A stretch of 64,000 bases of DNA from Magnolia sinica. Its lineage: Eukaryota; Streptophyta; Magnoliopsida; Magnoliales; Magnoliaceae. Under the pieces are notes generated by a model that worked only from the letters and a program-made list of their open reading frames with translations, was not told the DNA's origin and did no database searches. A program made the position numbers and the translations under genes. Position 1 is the stretch's first letter; each line of letters opens with the position of its first letter. The stretch spans positions 44,461,501 to 44,525,500 of the forward strand of contig NC_080591.1 in the NCBI RefSeq assembly GCF_029962835.1, read 5' to 3'. Shown in pieces: positions 35,319-48,067 of this stretch.

Positions 35319-37770
35319 CTGTTTTTGGGTGTACATAGAAAGGTGCCTTTAGCAAATGATTCATGTGTTTGGACACCTAAAATGAGACAATGTTTTCGTG
35401 AGAAGAATGAAACAAATGCATGGATCACGGATATCAGAATCCTTGAATGCTACACATGGAAAAACATTCCACAAACCTCCATATCCAGTCTCGGATATGT
35501 ATACGAGAAAACAATCTCTTCAACACACCGACGAAGCCCCTGTGCCTGAAACACGGAATGATTGTCAAAGAAAATGGGCTTAGAAAAGCAAACACAGATC
35601 TAAAAATGCCTACCAGATGCAAAGATGCACCATACCTTTTACTTCCTAGACTGCAACGCGTGTTTTAATTGCTCCCATCGGACAACATTAAGGTCTTCTT
35701 TTGAGATGGACCGTCGGTTTTCCTGCCACCTTGCCTGTAGCTCTGTAGCAATAGCTGCAAATATTGCACTATTACAATGTAAATAATGCTCTTTCCAAAA
35801 ACGAGATTTCCTAGCAGACAGAAACATGTATCATGTTTATTCAAATAAAATCATTAGAAATGATTTTTGAGTTGCATACTTTCATCAGGAATCATGTCAA
35901 GGATCTTTTGATATTTCTCTTCGGATGCAAATAATTTCTACCCACCAAGCAGTTTCTCTTCAAAAAAGACCTTCAAGACATCTGTATATAATCTCCTGCA
36001 CCACATGCAAGTATCTTCGTAATGAAAAGAGCTTAAATGACATCTTCTAAAGTTCCTTAAATATGTAAAGCAGATCATCGAGACTTACGCCAGTAAAGGA
36101 TGCAGAGCTGGACCCATCAAAGACACTTTCTTATTACTATTTTCATTTCCCTATAACAGAGACTACGTCAGGGAGTTCCATGACATTGGGTCCTAAGAAA
36201 GATCTGGTACGTTGAAATTATTGACAGTTTAGTTATTGCTACCTTGTATACCCTGAAGTAGTCTGCAATAGCTGCCCTCTGTTCATTAGTCAACCTGAAG
36301 AACGGTGGCAGAATAAACACCATCTCAATATGCGTACAAAGGTCATGGGCAGATGAAATTCATGTTTCAGACTATATGCACAATTTACCTCCTCGCTCTC
36401 CCATCACAAACCCAACAATGAACACCGCGTCTACCACTATATACCCAGAGTATGTGATTAAAACCAAAATCATCTGCATTAGGATACTCATAAAAGAAGT
36501 CAGTCATATCACCCTATAAATACATTTCCAAGGAAAATCCATGACATAAAGACCCGAACATCGACTATATAATATGGAGAGAAAAAAGATCCTGATGGAG
36601 GCTTTTTGAGGTACTTAGTTAATAGATATAACAGATAGTACAAAAGAGGAATCATAAGATCGTCAACCAGAGGCTTTGCAAAGTATACTGGGGTTTCAGC
36701 TCTAACAAGTGGGGTCCATAGTCAAGTGATCCAGAACATTGGTTAATGTCATTCCAACATGGATTGACCATGCCCCATAAATCTCTTGGACTGGTTTTTT
36801 TTTTCCAATTGAATGTAGAATGTTGTTGTATTTCTATTCTAATCTACTTGTCTGCTACGAATCTAAATGTTACAATTTTTAACAAGGGGCTTTTTGGGGC
36901 ATGATCCAACCTCATTGTGATGGAAGGCCTCGATTCAAGGATCCTATCATTCCTCAGTATAAAATACTACCACTGGAACACCATGTAACCAAAAAGAAAA
37001 ACTGTTGTTTCCCACCTCTGAGAGCAATATCCATCACTTTAATGGCGATGGTCATCAATGGCCAGCATTCTAAGCAGACTTCTGCTCCTGAGCAGCAGTA
37101 CCGAACATCATCATAATCGGACATATCCTATCAAAGAATCAAGCATTAGAGCTAAATAAAGAAAAAGCCCCACTAAACAACCACCTTGTTTGGTGGTGGT
37201 TGGTGGGGCTGGAAACATTCAGTGTCCAGTTCAGTTTATGTCTGCCAAAAGCTTTATACTTACAATATCAAAAACGAGCTCCCTCTCTACTGGCATGAAA
37301 ACATTATTACCACCTTGTGCATATGCATGCCGTTTAGCAGGCTGGAAAAAAAAAAGAGACATAAGAAGAGCTTAAGGATAGGAAATACATCAGCAACCAT
37401 TAACTACTTGACCACCAAAGAGAATGTGCAAATCATACATCTACACTGTATACAGGTCCAATATCAATCTTAAATGGGCACTTTTCTTTGATAGAACTTT
37501 CCAGTTCAGCCGCGTTGTTGAACGATTGGAAGCGCAGATAAATGTCATTATCCAGTGTGAAGGAAAATTCTCTCCGGCCAAAGTAGGACGGGTCACATGC
37601 TGGATGCTTTCCATCTATAGACAGGCAGAAGAGACGGACAGTAAATAAGAAACATCTGAAACATAGCAAATAACAAAGATATGATTCAAGTTTGTCAGGG
37701 TGTCAAATACCATTTCCATACATCATCCATTTAAAGATCTCAGCATGTGGAAAGAGCTTTCCTATCATGA
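35319..37770 (-). pseudogene. Captured DNA primase small subunit gene fragment (11 exons) inside the CACTA element
   Basis: Eleven minus-strand exons with GT-AG borders, in gene order: about 37770-37711 (GKLFPHAEIFKWMMYGN), 37615-37439 (DGKHPACDPSYFGRREFSFT and FKIDIGPVYSVD), 37341-37264 (PAKRHAYAQGGNNVF), 37127-37016 (DYDDVRYCCSGAEVCLECWP), 36473-36389 ([20 protein letters not shown]), 36294-36243 (LTNEQRAAIADYFRVYK), 36150-36089 (KKVSLMGPALHPLLA), 35995-35880 (YTDVLKVFFEEKLL), 35754-35636 (KEDLNVVRWEQLKHALQS), 35545-35477 (QGLRRCVEEIVFSYTYPRLD) and 35376-35319 (SKHMNHLLKAPFYVHPKT). This is the catalytic p48/PRIM1 (POLA3) subunit of DNA polymerase alpha-primase. The fragment includes the metal-binding acidic motif region (SYxxDxD-like 'VFDI...DYDDVRYC') and the GRRGVH motif. 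The N-terminus and C-terminus are missing, and at least two exons have in-frame stops (35880-35995 and the end of 35636-35754). Introns are retained, so capture was of genomic DNA. Confidence 0.9.
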
Positions 37771-38380
37771 GAGAAACTAGCACTTCAGACAGTTGTATCA
37801 GAGAGATTGAAACAAAGAAATCAGAAGCACATGACAAATGTTTCTACAGGGTTTTGGAAAATGCCTAAGCCAAAAGTTTGTAAATACCATTCGCTTTTCA
37901 CATTTCAGAAGTGGGCCCATGTTTCAGTGATCCAAACCATTGATATTATGAACCCCCCCTCAATGTGGATGGGCAATGAACCAAACAATCTCCTAGATAG
38001 AAGAATCATAACCCATTGATGGGCCCCACTTGATGAATGGCCTGGATCTTGTTTGTGTATCTGCCTCAGAGATCCTCTTCAATCCTCTTTAGGTGATTCT
38101 CCCTTGCATTCATCATCCAGAGGAAGACTAGTATCAAAAGCAACAATTTCTTTCCCCTCAAGAACCAACCTGCTTAAAATAACCCAGAGATATGTAACTC
38201 CATATGTCTTTGTCAAAATCAATTGTCAATTGTCAGGCAACCCATGTATCTTGATCCCTTGGGCCAAAAATAAAGTGATTTTTCCATTCACATATTGCAA
38301 CCAAGGCTCAAAATAGCGGAATTATTGATTTGAAGTGGGAGTAGCACATATTTAGAAGGATAGTGCAACTAAGAGTCTCA
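37771..38380. other. CACTA interior between primase fragment and TNPA gene
   Basis: No coding region recognised. It contains 'gggcccatgtttcagtgatccaaaccattgat' and 'gatgggccccacttgatgaatgg' near 37910-38040, a short stretch of the GGCCCAC repeat type, probably an older insertion in the primase gene's 5' intron or flank. Confidence 0.45.
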
Positions 38381-38399
38381 GTATTACAGTTAACATCAG

Positions 38400-39759
38400 T
38401 TCACATATTGCAACCAAGGCTTAAAATAGCAGAATGTATTGTAAGAATGCATTGTGACACACCCATGGGGTTATTGTTTGCATTATTCATAGTGGCTATC
38501 AATTTCATCAGAGTTTGTTTCAAGGAAGAAATTTCAGCATCTCTTGCAGATGAGATTTCAACCATAGTTTCTTTAAGGGATGAGAGTGCAGCTATATTTT
38601 CTTTAAGAGAGACTATATCAACATGTAGTTCCTCATATCTTTCATCTCTCTTCTGATCAATGGAAGTCATCCTTTGTTGGCTGGATGTTGCACCCCACAA
38701 ATCAGATGGAGATGGTCCTAACCCATGAGTGCGGACACGACCATACTTGTCTTCTCCCATAACTTGAGATAATAGATCATCCCTTGCCGTGCTACTCTGT
38801 GAGGTCCTGGGTTGCTGAGATATTTCTTCATTGAGTTTTGTCTGCAATAATAATTATCACATGGTAACAGTTAATGTGTAAATACTCTAGCTATTGCTAC
38901 ACATTTATATGGAGCTCTTCTTGCATGTAAATACATTAACATACCATTACTACTGATGAGGCCTCATCCACAGGCTTTCCATCTTTACATGTATGAGCCA
39001 AGATAAACATATCTGCCCGGCTCAGATCCGACCCATTGGCCCTTTTCCTCTATTATTATGCAAATAAGTTATATAACACAAATATACTAACATGGTTAGT
39101 CAGGTTATTAATAAAATTTACCTCTTCCTCACGTATTCGCACAAAACTCTTTGAGCCTGCCGCGTGGTTAATCAGTTGTTTCTTCCGATTCTCTTTATTT
39201 TTTTTAGAACGGGCCTATATGTGACACACAGACAGTAAATTATAAAATATCAACAAAAGATTTTATATAATTCTATAATTGAATGAGGCATACCTTCCCC
39301 TCTTCAGAGTTCCAAAACTGAACAAGAGTCTTCCATTGATCTTCTTAGACCCGCCCATCAAGATCTACGAGCCGCTCCTCATCAGTCTCATGAGAAGAGT
39401 AGTAGAGTTTCTTCAGCTTGCCCTTCCATTCCCTCCATTTTTTACCAAGTGACTTCAGCACCCAAGCCTTAGCATTACCATCAAACTCAAACTTGGACTG
39501 CATCACATGTTAAAAGCGGACAATCACATAATGAACAAAAATTAAAATAAAAAAAAAGCATCGTAACCATTACCGTGACAAGCCCCCACATATCATCTTT
39601 CTTCGCATTTGGCACCGCCCTCCAATCATTAAATGTAAGGGGGGCATATACCCCATTGCGTGCTATTGTCCCTATGAAATTTGTCAGCTTACTAGCATTG
39701 TCACAATCGGGCTGCCCTAGATCGTTGATGGAAATAGAAATCCGTTGACCTTCACGCAT
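38400..39759 (-). pseudogene. TNPA-like transposase gene of the CACTA element (Ptta/En/Spm family)
   Basis: Minus-strand exons: 39759 to about 39560 (SISINDLGQPDCDNASKLTN and VYAPLTFNDWRAVPNAKKDD), about 39500-39300 (KFEFDGNAKAWVLKSLGKKW, EWKGKLKKLYYSSHETDEER and EDQWKTLVQFWNSEEGK), about 39225-39120 (SKKNKENRKKQL and GSKSFVRIREEE), about 39040-38940 (GSDLSRADMFILAHTCKDGK and PVDEASSVV), and 38847-38400 (TKLNEEISQQPRTSQSST plus a C-terminal coiled coil). This is the plant Ptta/En/Spm transposase family, accessory proteins that bind subterminal repeats. One in-frame stop is visible between GRV and EDQW, so this copy is probably inactive. Intron borders look plausible. Confidence 0.85.
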
Positions 39760-40325
39760 TTTCCAAACATCAAAGGATCTTGTGGGGCCTCGAGTCTTTG
39801 TTTTCTTGGACGTTGAATCTGTTGAATAAAATCACAATGGTACATATAAAACTAATTAACAAAAGCAAATTACACGGTAAAACACATTGGCCACGAGAGA
39901 AGAACACATTTTGTTATACCACTAGTAGCCTGAGGCAGCTGAGGTTGGGCAGGACCAACATTAGTTTGGGGCAGCTAAGGCTGGCTGGTGCTATCAGTCA
40001 TAGGGCCTACAGATTGCCTAACCCTGCGTCTAGTACTCATGTTTGAACTTGTATATGTCTAGCAATATGACAATATGATAGTCAAATATTTCTCATTTAA
40101 ATGGAGATTCATAAAATGAACAACTTGATTTGTGGACAGTTGCATATTGAAATATACAAGCCGTACAAATTGTGAATCCCATTATCAATGGAACATATTC
40201 CAAAACAGAAGCACATGTCTGGACAATGAAAATAAATGAACATGTGAAAATAATAATAATTCAACCATATGAAAAAAGATGTGAATTTCTCTTTCATACT
40301 TTAAGACAATCTAGTGTATAAGAAA

Positions 40326-42498
40326 TCAATTATTGTACATAATGTCATTTCCATCACGATCAGAAAACTCAGTATCATCTGTTTGGTCATCTACCATTGT
40401 CTGGGTGGGAGGTAAAGGTGTGATAATTGTTGTACCATCGATATCTATCCTTTTCCAACTATCAATGTCATCACTTGAATCCTCCAAACTTTGATCATTG
40501 CATGGCGAGCTCCCCAAGTATGCATCAGCATCATCTGTAAACTCCTCCCCTTCATGTCAAACAAGTCCCTAGGTTTCGCCCTCATCACAACATGTCAATC
40601 CTTCTCGACAGGGTCTTGTACATAGAACACCTGCTCAGCTTGAGATGCAAACACAAACGGTTCATCAGACAACTGTCGACCAAAATGGCATAACTGTTTC
40701 AAATTCACGAGCGTGAACCCCAACCCATCCTTCCTGACACCCCTGCCCTGAGATAGAACATCAACCCAATCACACCTAAATAATACAACTTTCCGATCAC
40801 CACAATATTCCAATTCAATTATGTTTGTCAAGACACCATAGTAAGTTACATCTCCTGCAACAGGATTTCTGTCGTTGACAGTCGCAAAGCTTGATGTCTT
40901 TGCGGTCACCACAACTCCACTATGTTGAGTTTTTCTTTTCTTTTCTCGGTCTTTAGTGTGAAACCTGAAGCCGTTTATGATAAAACCCTTGTATCTTCTT
41001 GTTGCACAAGGACCCCGAGCTAGCCATCTAAGGTCTTCTGAGACCTGCTCATTCTCTACCTGGCGCAGCTGTTCAACCTATTTTAAAAATGTTAAAACAG
41101 AAGCACATGTCTGGACAATGAAAATAAATGAACATGCACACGTCGATCGACTTATTGCATCAACTACTTACATGATCGTTAAACCATTTATGAAATGTTT
41201 CATTGTGAATGCGTTCTATATCCCTTGGTCGTGCGCGAGGATTCTTTTGCTTAACAACATTCATGTGTTCTCTGCATATGAATTGGTTTCAGTAAAACAC
41301 GTGATAGTAACTTATTTTTCATCATGTATAAAATAAGTGTTATAGTTTTCTTACTCAAGAAATGGGATGAGTGCACCACTGTTAAATAGAACATATCGAT
41401 GTGCCTGTGTAAATGCAACTTTATCTAGCACATAATCCTCCGGCTTCCCTAATGCACGACCTATTCGTGGGAAAATAGCGGATTGTTCTATAACGGTGTG
41501 TACCATAGTCATCATTTCGTATTGGTTGGTTGAACCTTGTCTCCACATTATGCAAGTACCTCGAGCAGAAAGTTAAGCATTCTTCCGCCAAGTACCCTTC
41601 TGCAATTGAACCCTCGGGCCAACTTTTATTACGTACATATGACTTCAATGTGTGCAGGTACCTATGGTCACCAATATTAAACAGTTTAGAAATATATGAT
41701 TGATTAGCGTGACTGGAATAGCATGAAAAATAAATTTAATTTATAAATATTTGTACCCACCTCTCAATGGGGTACATCCATCGGTATTGTACCGGTCCTG
41801 CTAGTTTGGCCTCACCCGCTAAATGAATCGGCAAATGCACCATAATATCAAAAAAAGCCAGTGGAAAGATCTTTTCTAGATGACAAAGTGTTATCGCAAT
41901 TTGAGATTGCAGCCCATCAAAATCTTTTACTTGGCCAACTTTGGAACACAATTCTCTAAAGAAATTGCATAATTCAAGCAAGACTGAGCTCATGCACTTA
42001 GGGAATGTTGTTCGTATCGCTACAGGAAATAATTGTTGCATCAAAACTTGACAGTCATGACTCTTGAGCCCTGAAATTTTGCGCTCTTTAAGATGCACAC
42101 ATCGTGAAATATTGGCTGAATAACCATCTGGAACTTTCACTCGCTTCAAAACTTTGCAGAAATCATCTTTCTCACTGGATGACATGGTTTGGATCAAATG
42201 CATCATGTAACAATTCGTGCATATCATCGTTTGGATCCAGATTAGGCATAGAAGAAGACGTGGCTTTCCCATGAAAATGCCAATGAGTATAACTCGTATT
42301 AAATCCGTCACACACGATATGATCGTATGCTTCTTGTCGAGATACCCAGAAGTTGTTATTGCAGTTCTTACATGGACATAGGATCCTCCCTCTATCACTT
42401 GTATTTGTAAATGCAAAGTCTAGGAATTTCTTAGCTCCACTTACGTATGCATTGCTTACCCTAAACCATTCAATGCAATTGGAGGACATATCAAACAA
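40326..42498 (-). pseudogene. TNP2-type CACTA transposase remnant lacking its catalytic core
   Basis: Minus strand, in order: an N-terminal transposase-associated domain (42498-42172: GAKKFLDFAFTNTSDRGRIL, CPCKNCNN, SYTHWHFHGK); then directly the DUF4218-type region (about 42190-41420: [87 protein letters not shown]); then the DUF4216 region (about 41060-40595: RRYKGFIINGFRFHTKDREK, DVTYYGVLTNIIELEY, VLFRCDWVDV); and an acidic tail (40517-40326). Full TNP2 proteins carry a large central transposase domain with the acidic catalytic residues between the first two parts. It is absent here and the two parts are nearly abutting, so an internal deletion made the element nonautonomous. Confidence 0.85.
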
Positions 42499-44724
42499 TG
42501 AATCTTAACCATTGGGCCACAACAACTGGAAGAAAAAGTTACTGAGATACCTTGACAAATGAATCCAACTCTTATCCATCACTATGTTCCTCGGCTACTT
42601 CGACAAGTTAGTTGAAATACAACGTGAGCCCGACAAAGCTTCCTACGAGAGATAAACTAGAATGGGTATAAGAGAAATTTAAGGAAGAGTACTAAAGAGA
42701 CAAATTATAATGAAACAAGCACCATTATTGCTCACCCCACAAGCAACGACGATTTAGGCATCTAATAGAATCTCTAATGGTATCTTTAACTGACTAACTA
42801 AATCAGACACCCATCCAAGACTGAATAAATTATACTACTTTCATGTTCCCATTTAAATGCCCACACTGAAATTCCGGCAGCATCTCCCCATGTCTCTCCG
42901 AATATGTTGATCTTGCATTTGATTCCCACGTCAAGTATCCACATAATGTGAGGATATTTGATATTAGAAATAAATATAAGAAACGTAACCAGAGAGAAAA
43001 GGATAGATACAACGCAGAACTAGCATGTGCATTTAAATCAGGTAACCAAAAGCATTCCAATCTATCCAGCCTTGAATTGTCCAAACGTGGGACAATTTGA
43101 GAATTTTTATGCCTCCAAAAGCACACTATATCTATGCTTGGCCACATAAAAATTCTCAAATGGGCAACTGATTATCCTATACTTAAACAATTACATAATC
43201 AATCACAATTGGCATTCATCATCTAGCTAATGGTGCTCCATCCACAGTAGGAACCGTAATTTGATCGGTCCAGATTGGCGTGTGTGTATGCTATGGAGAG
43301 AATTGCAACAATTCGTAAAGTGGTTATAAACGCACACTATACCATGCCGAAATACAAAAAAGGGAACCGATCACATGCAGCCCCCAACCAATGTTACCGT
43401 ACTACCTTTTCCACTAATATGCCGATTTTGTTGGAAATCAGTACCATGTAAATGGTCGGACCCACCACGAAGATCGCGTGATACATAAATAAAGGTAAGA
43501 TACTCATCATTCTGGTTGCATTGTTGGAATCAATGAACGATCCATCTGGGACGTCGAATTTAATTGCAAGTCAGCGTAAAGGTCAAAAATTGTGGGCATG
43601 TTGGGGCTCCATATATAATAAGTTGTTTATTGTCATTCACAATCACAAGTATCATTCATCATCCAACTAACTATTAACAACATTTACAAAAATAAAAGAC
43701 ATCCAACCAACTCTATATAATAACTTGCAACTTAACCTGCTGGGAACCGTCATACACCGTAATATCTTACGGCAGAGCGGGTTCTGAGGAGTTACAAGTT
43801 GGGCCTCTACTCTCTAGGAAAACACATAAATGAAGCGACAAAAATATAAATTAAGCAAGATCAATTATTTATGGAAGAGATTGATGAATAATACCTGGCA
43901 AACAAATGGAGAGAAACCCGCTGACTTACTTTGTAGAGCTATATAGGAAGAGATTGCTTGTATTGGTTCTAAGAATCAAAGATATGCAATTTGGAAGATC
44001 ATGTTGAATTTCATCAAAAAAGAGGAAAAAAATCTACAGCTGAAATTCTAGAAGATACTAACATAGAACTTGGAAATTTGTTTAGAAATTTAACATATGG
44101 ACAACAACTTTCAATTTTGCTCTCCATTAAGCACCAAAAATGACAGAACAACAAATAGAGAATTGTAGCACCAAAATGAATTGGGACAGCACCTTATCGC
44201 TTTGGACATCGATTTGAAGCTTGCAACAAGTACAGTAAATAAGATAATGATTCTCTCTCAACTCTCCTTGCTTACAGATGGGACACCGAACCCTGTTGTC
44301 CTTGCCAACCTGGCACCCAATTTAGACAGTCTATACATGTAATCTATAAGAAACATAGTTATTGATACACAAGTTAGAAGATTCATGCAACTACAATAAA
44401 AACTAAAATTCAAGAAAAGCGCAAATGTCATGTATAGCTGTTTTTGTTGTAGTGTTAGTTGCATGTGGCAGCATATGAGGCTCGGAATGTGGATGCATCA
44501 TGAACCAAAAACTTAGTTGAAAATACTTGGACATTGCATGCAGCATGCAAGCACTTCAAATCAAACAGTCCAAATTGTTTGCATAGATAAATTACAGTCA
44601 GATTGTTGGGCTGTTTCGAGAAGTGGGCTGCAATTCTTTTAGGTACATTCATAACTGACTCAAGAATTGGTGGCAGACAGAAAGCTCTTTTTGTGTAGCA
44701 GTGCTTTGCGTTTTCAAATTTCAA
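42499..44724. other. CACTA interior, unassigned
   Basis: Upstream of the TNP2 remnant. No protein was recognised with confidence. Minus-strand open stretches at 42830-43159, 44258-44464 and 44455-44724 show no family motif I know. It may contain further captured or filler DNA. Confidence 0.4.
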
Positions 44725-45290
44725 CTGCTAGTTGAGATTTGAAACAAGTGAAATTGTTTATTATTTGGGGACAGAATGTGAAAAAATGATAACTGCCATT
44801 TGGGTCCCATTGTGCTGCCTCAAGCATCAATGTTTCACTGTTTCAGCTTTCAACTATTTGTTGAAATTTGAAACAAGTGAACTTTTTTGTTATTTGGGGA
44901 TGGAAAAGGAAAAAAAAATTGATAACTTTCATTTGGGTCTTGCAACTGCTCGTTGAGATTTGAAACAAGTGAAATTGTTTATTATTTGGGGACGGAAGGT
45001 GAAAAAATGATAACCGCCATTTGGGTCCTGTTGTGCTACCTCAAGCATCAATGTTTTGTTGTTCAGATTTCAACTGTTTGTTGAAATTTGAAACAAGTGA
45101 ACTTTTTTTTGTTATTTGGGGATGGAAAGTGAAAAAATGATAATTGCCATTTGGGTCTCGCTACCTTGCCCCAAAAATGATAACTGCCATTTGGGTCCTG
45201 CTGCCCTGCCCTAAAAAATGATAACTGCCATTTGGGTCCCACTGCCCTGCCCCAAACATCAGTGTTTCGCTGTTTCAACTTTCAACTGCT
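44725..45290. repeat. Tandem repeats, unit about 110-130 bp plus a 50-bp sub-unit, inside the CACTA element
   Basis: At least four copies of a unit running 'gttgagatttgaaacaagtgaa', 'tgttatttggggatgga' and 'aaaaaatgataactgccatttgggtcc', starting near 44731, 44855, 44951 and 45081. The last part amplifies only the 'aaaatgataactgccatttgggtc' piece (about 45130-45240). Open frames on both strands arise from the repeat and are not supported as genes. Confidence 0.8.
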
Positions 45291-45582
45291 TGATGAAATT
45301 TGAAATGAGGGGAACTATTTTTATTTGTGGATGAAAGGCAAAAATAAAAAACAGAAAATTGATAATTTCTATTTGGGTTTCACTGCACTGCACCAAATGC
45401 TTGACCAAATTTCATAGGGCTCCAAAGGTGCTGGAGGCAGGTGGGGCCCACTTCCATCATCATTCAACGATGATATTCAACCATAAAGGAATGCCACTAT
45501 TGGGTTTTGTTCTGACCTTCCATGAAAGAAGGGAAACCAAAGAATTCCACCACTGCTGATAAATCAATTACCTCTCCTGCAG

Positions 45583-46060
45583 GGCCGACTGAAAATTACA
45601 GATTTTGGATGGTCAATGCAATCCAAATCAAAGAGGCTCACCATGTGTGGAACTTTGGATTATCTAGCACCAGAAATGGTAACAAACAAAGCACATGACT
45701 ACACAGTTGACAACTGGACCTTGGGCATCCTCTACTATGAGTTCCTTTATGGCGTCCCACCTTTCGAAGCCGAGAACCAGGAAGATACATTCAAAAGGTT
45801 AGAAAGCTTCATCTGCCTATCTACATTTCCCAAAGTTTACACAGAGCTTATAATACTGCTATCTATGTGTAGGATTGTGGAGATCGACTTGAGTTTTCCT
45901 CCCACTGCTCATGTGTCTGCAGACGCAAAGGACCTGATCTGTCGGGTATGATGATCAGAAGCATCTATGTATTGAAAATCATTACGCATAAGCGTCTATG
46001 TATGTGTTAACATTCTAGTTGTAAATGTGCAGCTTCTGGTGAAGGATTCTTTAAATTACA
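45583..46060 (+). pseudogene. Captured Aurora kinase gene fragment (three exons) inside the CACTA element
   Basis: Plus-strand exons with canonical borders: 45583-45797 ([13 protein letters not shown]-like start, here with M for V; then [36 protein letters not shown] and [13 protein letters not shown]), 45873-45945 ([25 protein letters not shown]) and from 46033 (LLVKDS, then divergence). This covers the kinase C-lobe from the DFG motif through the activation loop and the APE motif to the region before the last helices. The DFGW and [12 protein letters not shown] signatures are diagnostic of plant Aurora kinases, mitotic serine/threonine kinases. The N-lobe with the ATP-binding lysine and the last C-terminal part are missing. 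Introns are retained. The fragment is antisense to the element's transposase genes. Confidence 0.9.
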
Positions 46061-48060
46061 GCCCAACAAAATTCTTAACACAGATAAATTACAGATCATA
46101 TAGTTTACATAATAGAAAATATGAGTAAAGCACCTTCAGTATTGTCAGCTGCTCAACATGATCTATCATATAGTTTGAACTGTTGAAGTTTCTAGGATGA
46201 CTGTGGCTCTATCACAGTGCACTCTACCTGATGAATGGCCCTGAACTGTGACACATGGAAGTTAAATCATAGCCCTTTCAAATTTACGCAAAAATCCATC
46301 AGCGGTGAATTCTTACAAATGTTCTGGCCCTAATATAAGTTGGATAACGACCCTTTTGAATTAATGCAACAAAAAAAAAAAGCACAGGCCCACCAATCTG
46401 ATCCATGTGGGAGGTACAAGTCCGTGGAAAATTCCTTCCAACACCTTGTGACAACCATATTAATTGTCATGACGAAATGAAAACAGTGGTTGAAGAACAA
46501 GCTAAATATCAAATATGAATGTCTCACACAATGCATGAATGCTACATGTACAGCAGCAAATACAAATAGCTAGCTGATTGACTCCAAGAAAAAGGGCCTG
46601 GACTTAAATCAATAAATTCCCATCTGATACAAAATATGTACAATAAATAGTCCTCCAAAATGTAGATTTTCTCACTATTATGTGATTACTTATCTGGAGA
46701 TTGGATTAGTGGTCATTCGTTATGCTGTTAGAAAATGGAAAATACCTGTTGGTCCTATTTCAACAAACAAGTGTCCACGAACCAGTGGTTAGGATCTTGC
46801 TCTACATTTTCTGGATTCCCGCATATCAAGCTCTCATACTTTGCGACCATCTAGATCATTTAAACAAACAACTGTTTTTCTATTGTGGAGATGATGGCGT
46901 GTCCTTATCTACTACGTTTTTAGCACATACAAATGGGTCCTGCTGTAGATAGCCATCTATGGAAAAACCATGCTATCCTACTCACTGGATAAATGGTGAC
47001 AATTATTAGAACCCGGGCAATATTCAACTTTCAAAGGAGAATAAACAAACAGCTAAGATCTCAAGGTTGTATTTGGGTGGCCCACCTGCAAACGGCTCAG
47101 ATTCACAGAAAAATACAGCCACATGTACTATGATGAGTAACAAGAAACTAAAATACAATCATTAACGACAATATGGGAAGGGGAAATGATCCAATTCTGC
47201 AAGTCAGTACAACATCAGAGTAAGGTTCGTTGAAATTAGACAAGCCATCTCCATCTTAAATGATCTGGATGGTGGGATAGGTGGGCATCTTCAATCATCC
47301 ATGACCAAAAACCATCTCCACAGGGAGGATGGTAACCACTGTCAGATCAAACGCCTGAAAATAGAAAGACATGAAAACAGAGAGACATTCCATATTCCAT
47401 AATGGGCCAGCACCATCCAACCCCACATCAACAGTGCATTAGCACCATCCAACGAGGATACATTTGAAGAAGCGCCATGAAAATCACAACAGAACATGAC
47501 AATAGAAAAACAGTTGTTTGTTGAAATGGACTATCTGCTGGTGATTCGTCTCAAATCCTAAAATAGTTTCAACAAAAATGATGGACAAGATACAGACAGG
47601 AACAATATATGAAGGTTTTAGCTAATACCTTTGAACTTGTGAATCAGATCAACACCATCAACAACCCTGATTCGAGAATCTGCAGATGTAACAAGCACTT
47701 CTAAATTAGGGATTCGACCATGCAAATCCCTAAAAATGGATTCAACAATGCAAATCCCTAAAAATGGATTGGACAACGCAAATCCCTAATTAGGGATTTG
47801 TATTCAACAAAGCATATTCCTAATCAAGTATTCTAAAGTAGATCATACCTGAGAATCTGAGATTCACCAGCAGCAGAAGACCGAACTGCAGCAGAGTGCA
47901 GAAAACAGATCCAAAACCCTAGGAAACCAAAGATTAGCAGATCTAGATACTACGGAGAGATCCCAAAGCAGCCGTGAGAGAGAAAGAGGAGAGAGAGAAG
48001 GAGAGAGTCGTGGAGTTGTAGAGAGAGAGAGAGAGACGGGTAGGAAATAGGAGAGTCGTG
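46061..48060. other. CACTA interior right part, unassigned
   Basis: No supported gene. It contains 'ggtggcccacctgcaaacggctcag' (near 47078-47102) and a short threefold repeat of 'gcaaatccctaaaaatggatt' near 47720-47800. It may include the rest of the DNA captured with the Aurora fragment. Confidence 0.4.
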
Positions 48061-48063
48061 GAG

Positions 48064-48067
<4 letters not shown>

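Noticed and set aside
35319-37770. A functional DNA primase gene
   Set aside because: First and last exons are missing, some exons have in-frame stops, and the segment lies within a CACTA element; a captured fragment explains it better.
45616-45951. A functional Aurora kinase or a small kinase gene
   Set aside because: Only C-lobe exons are present and the open frame runs through an intron; no ATP-binding lobe.
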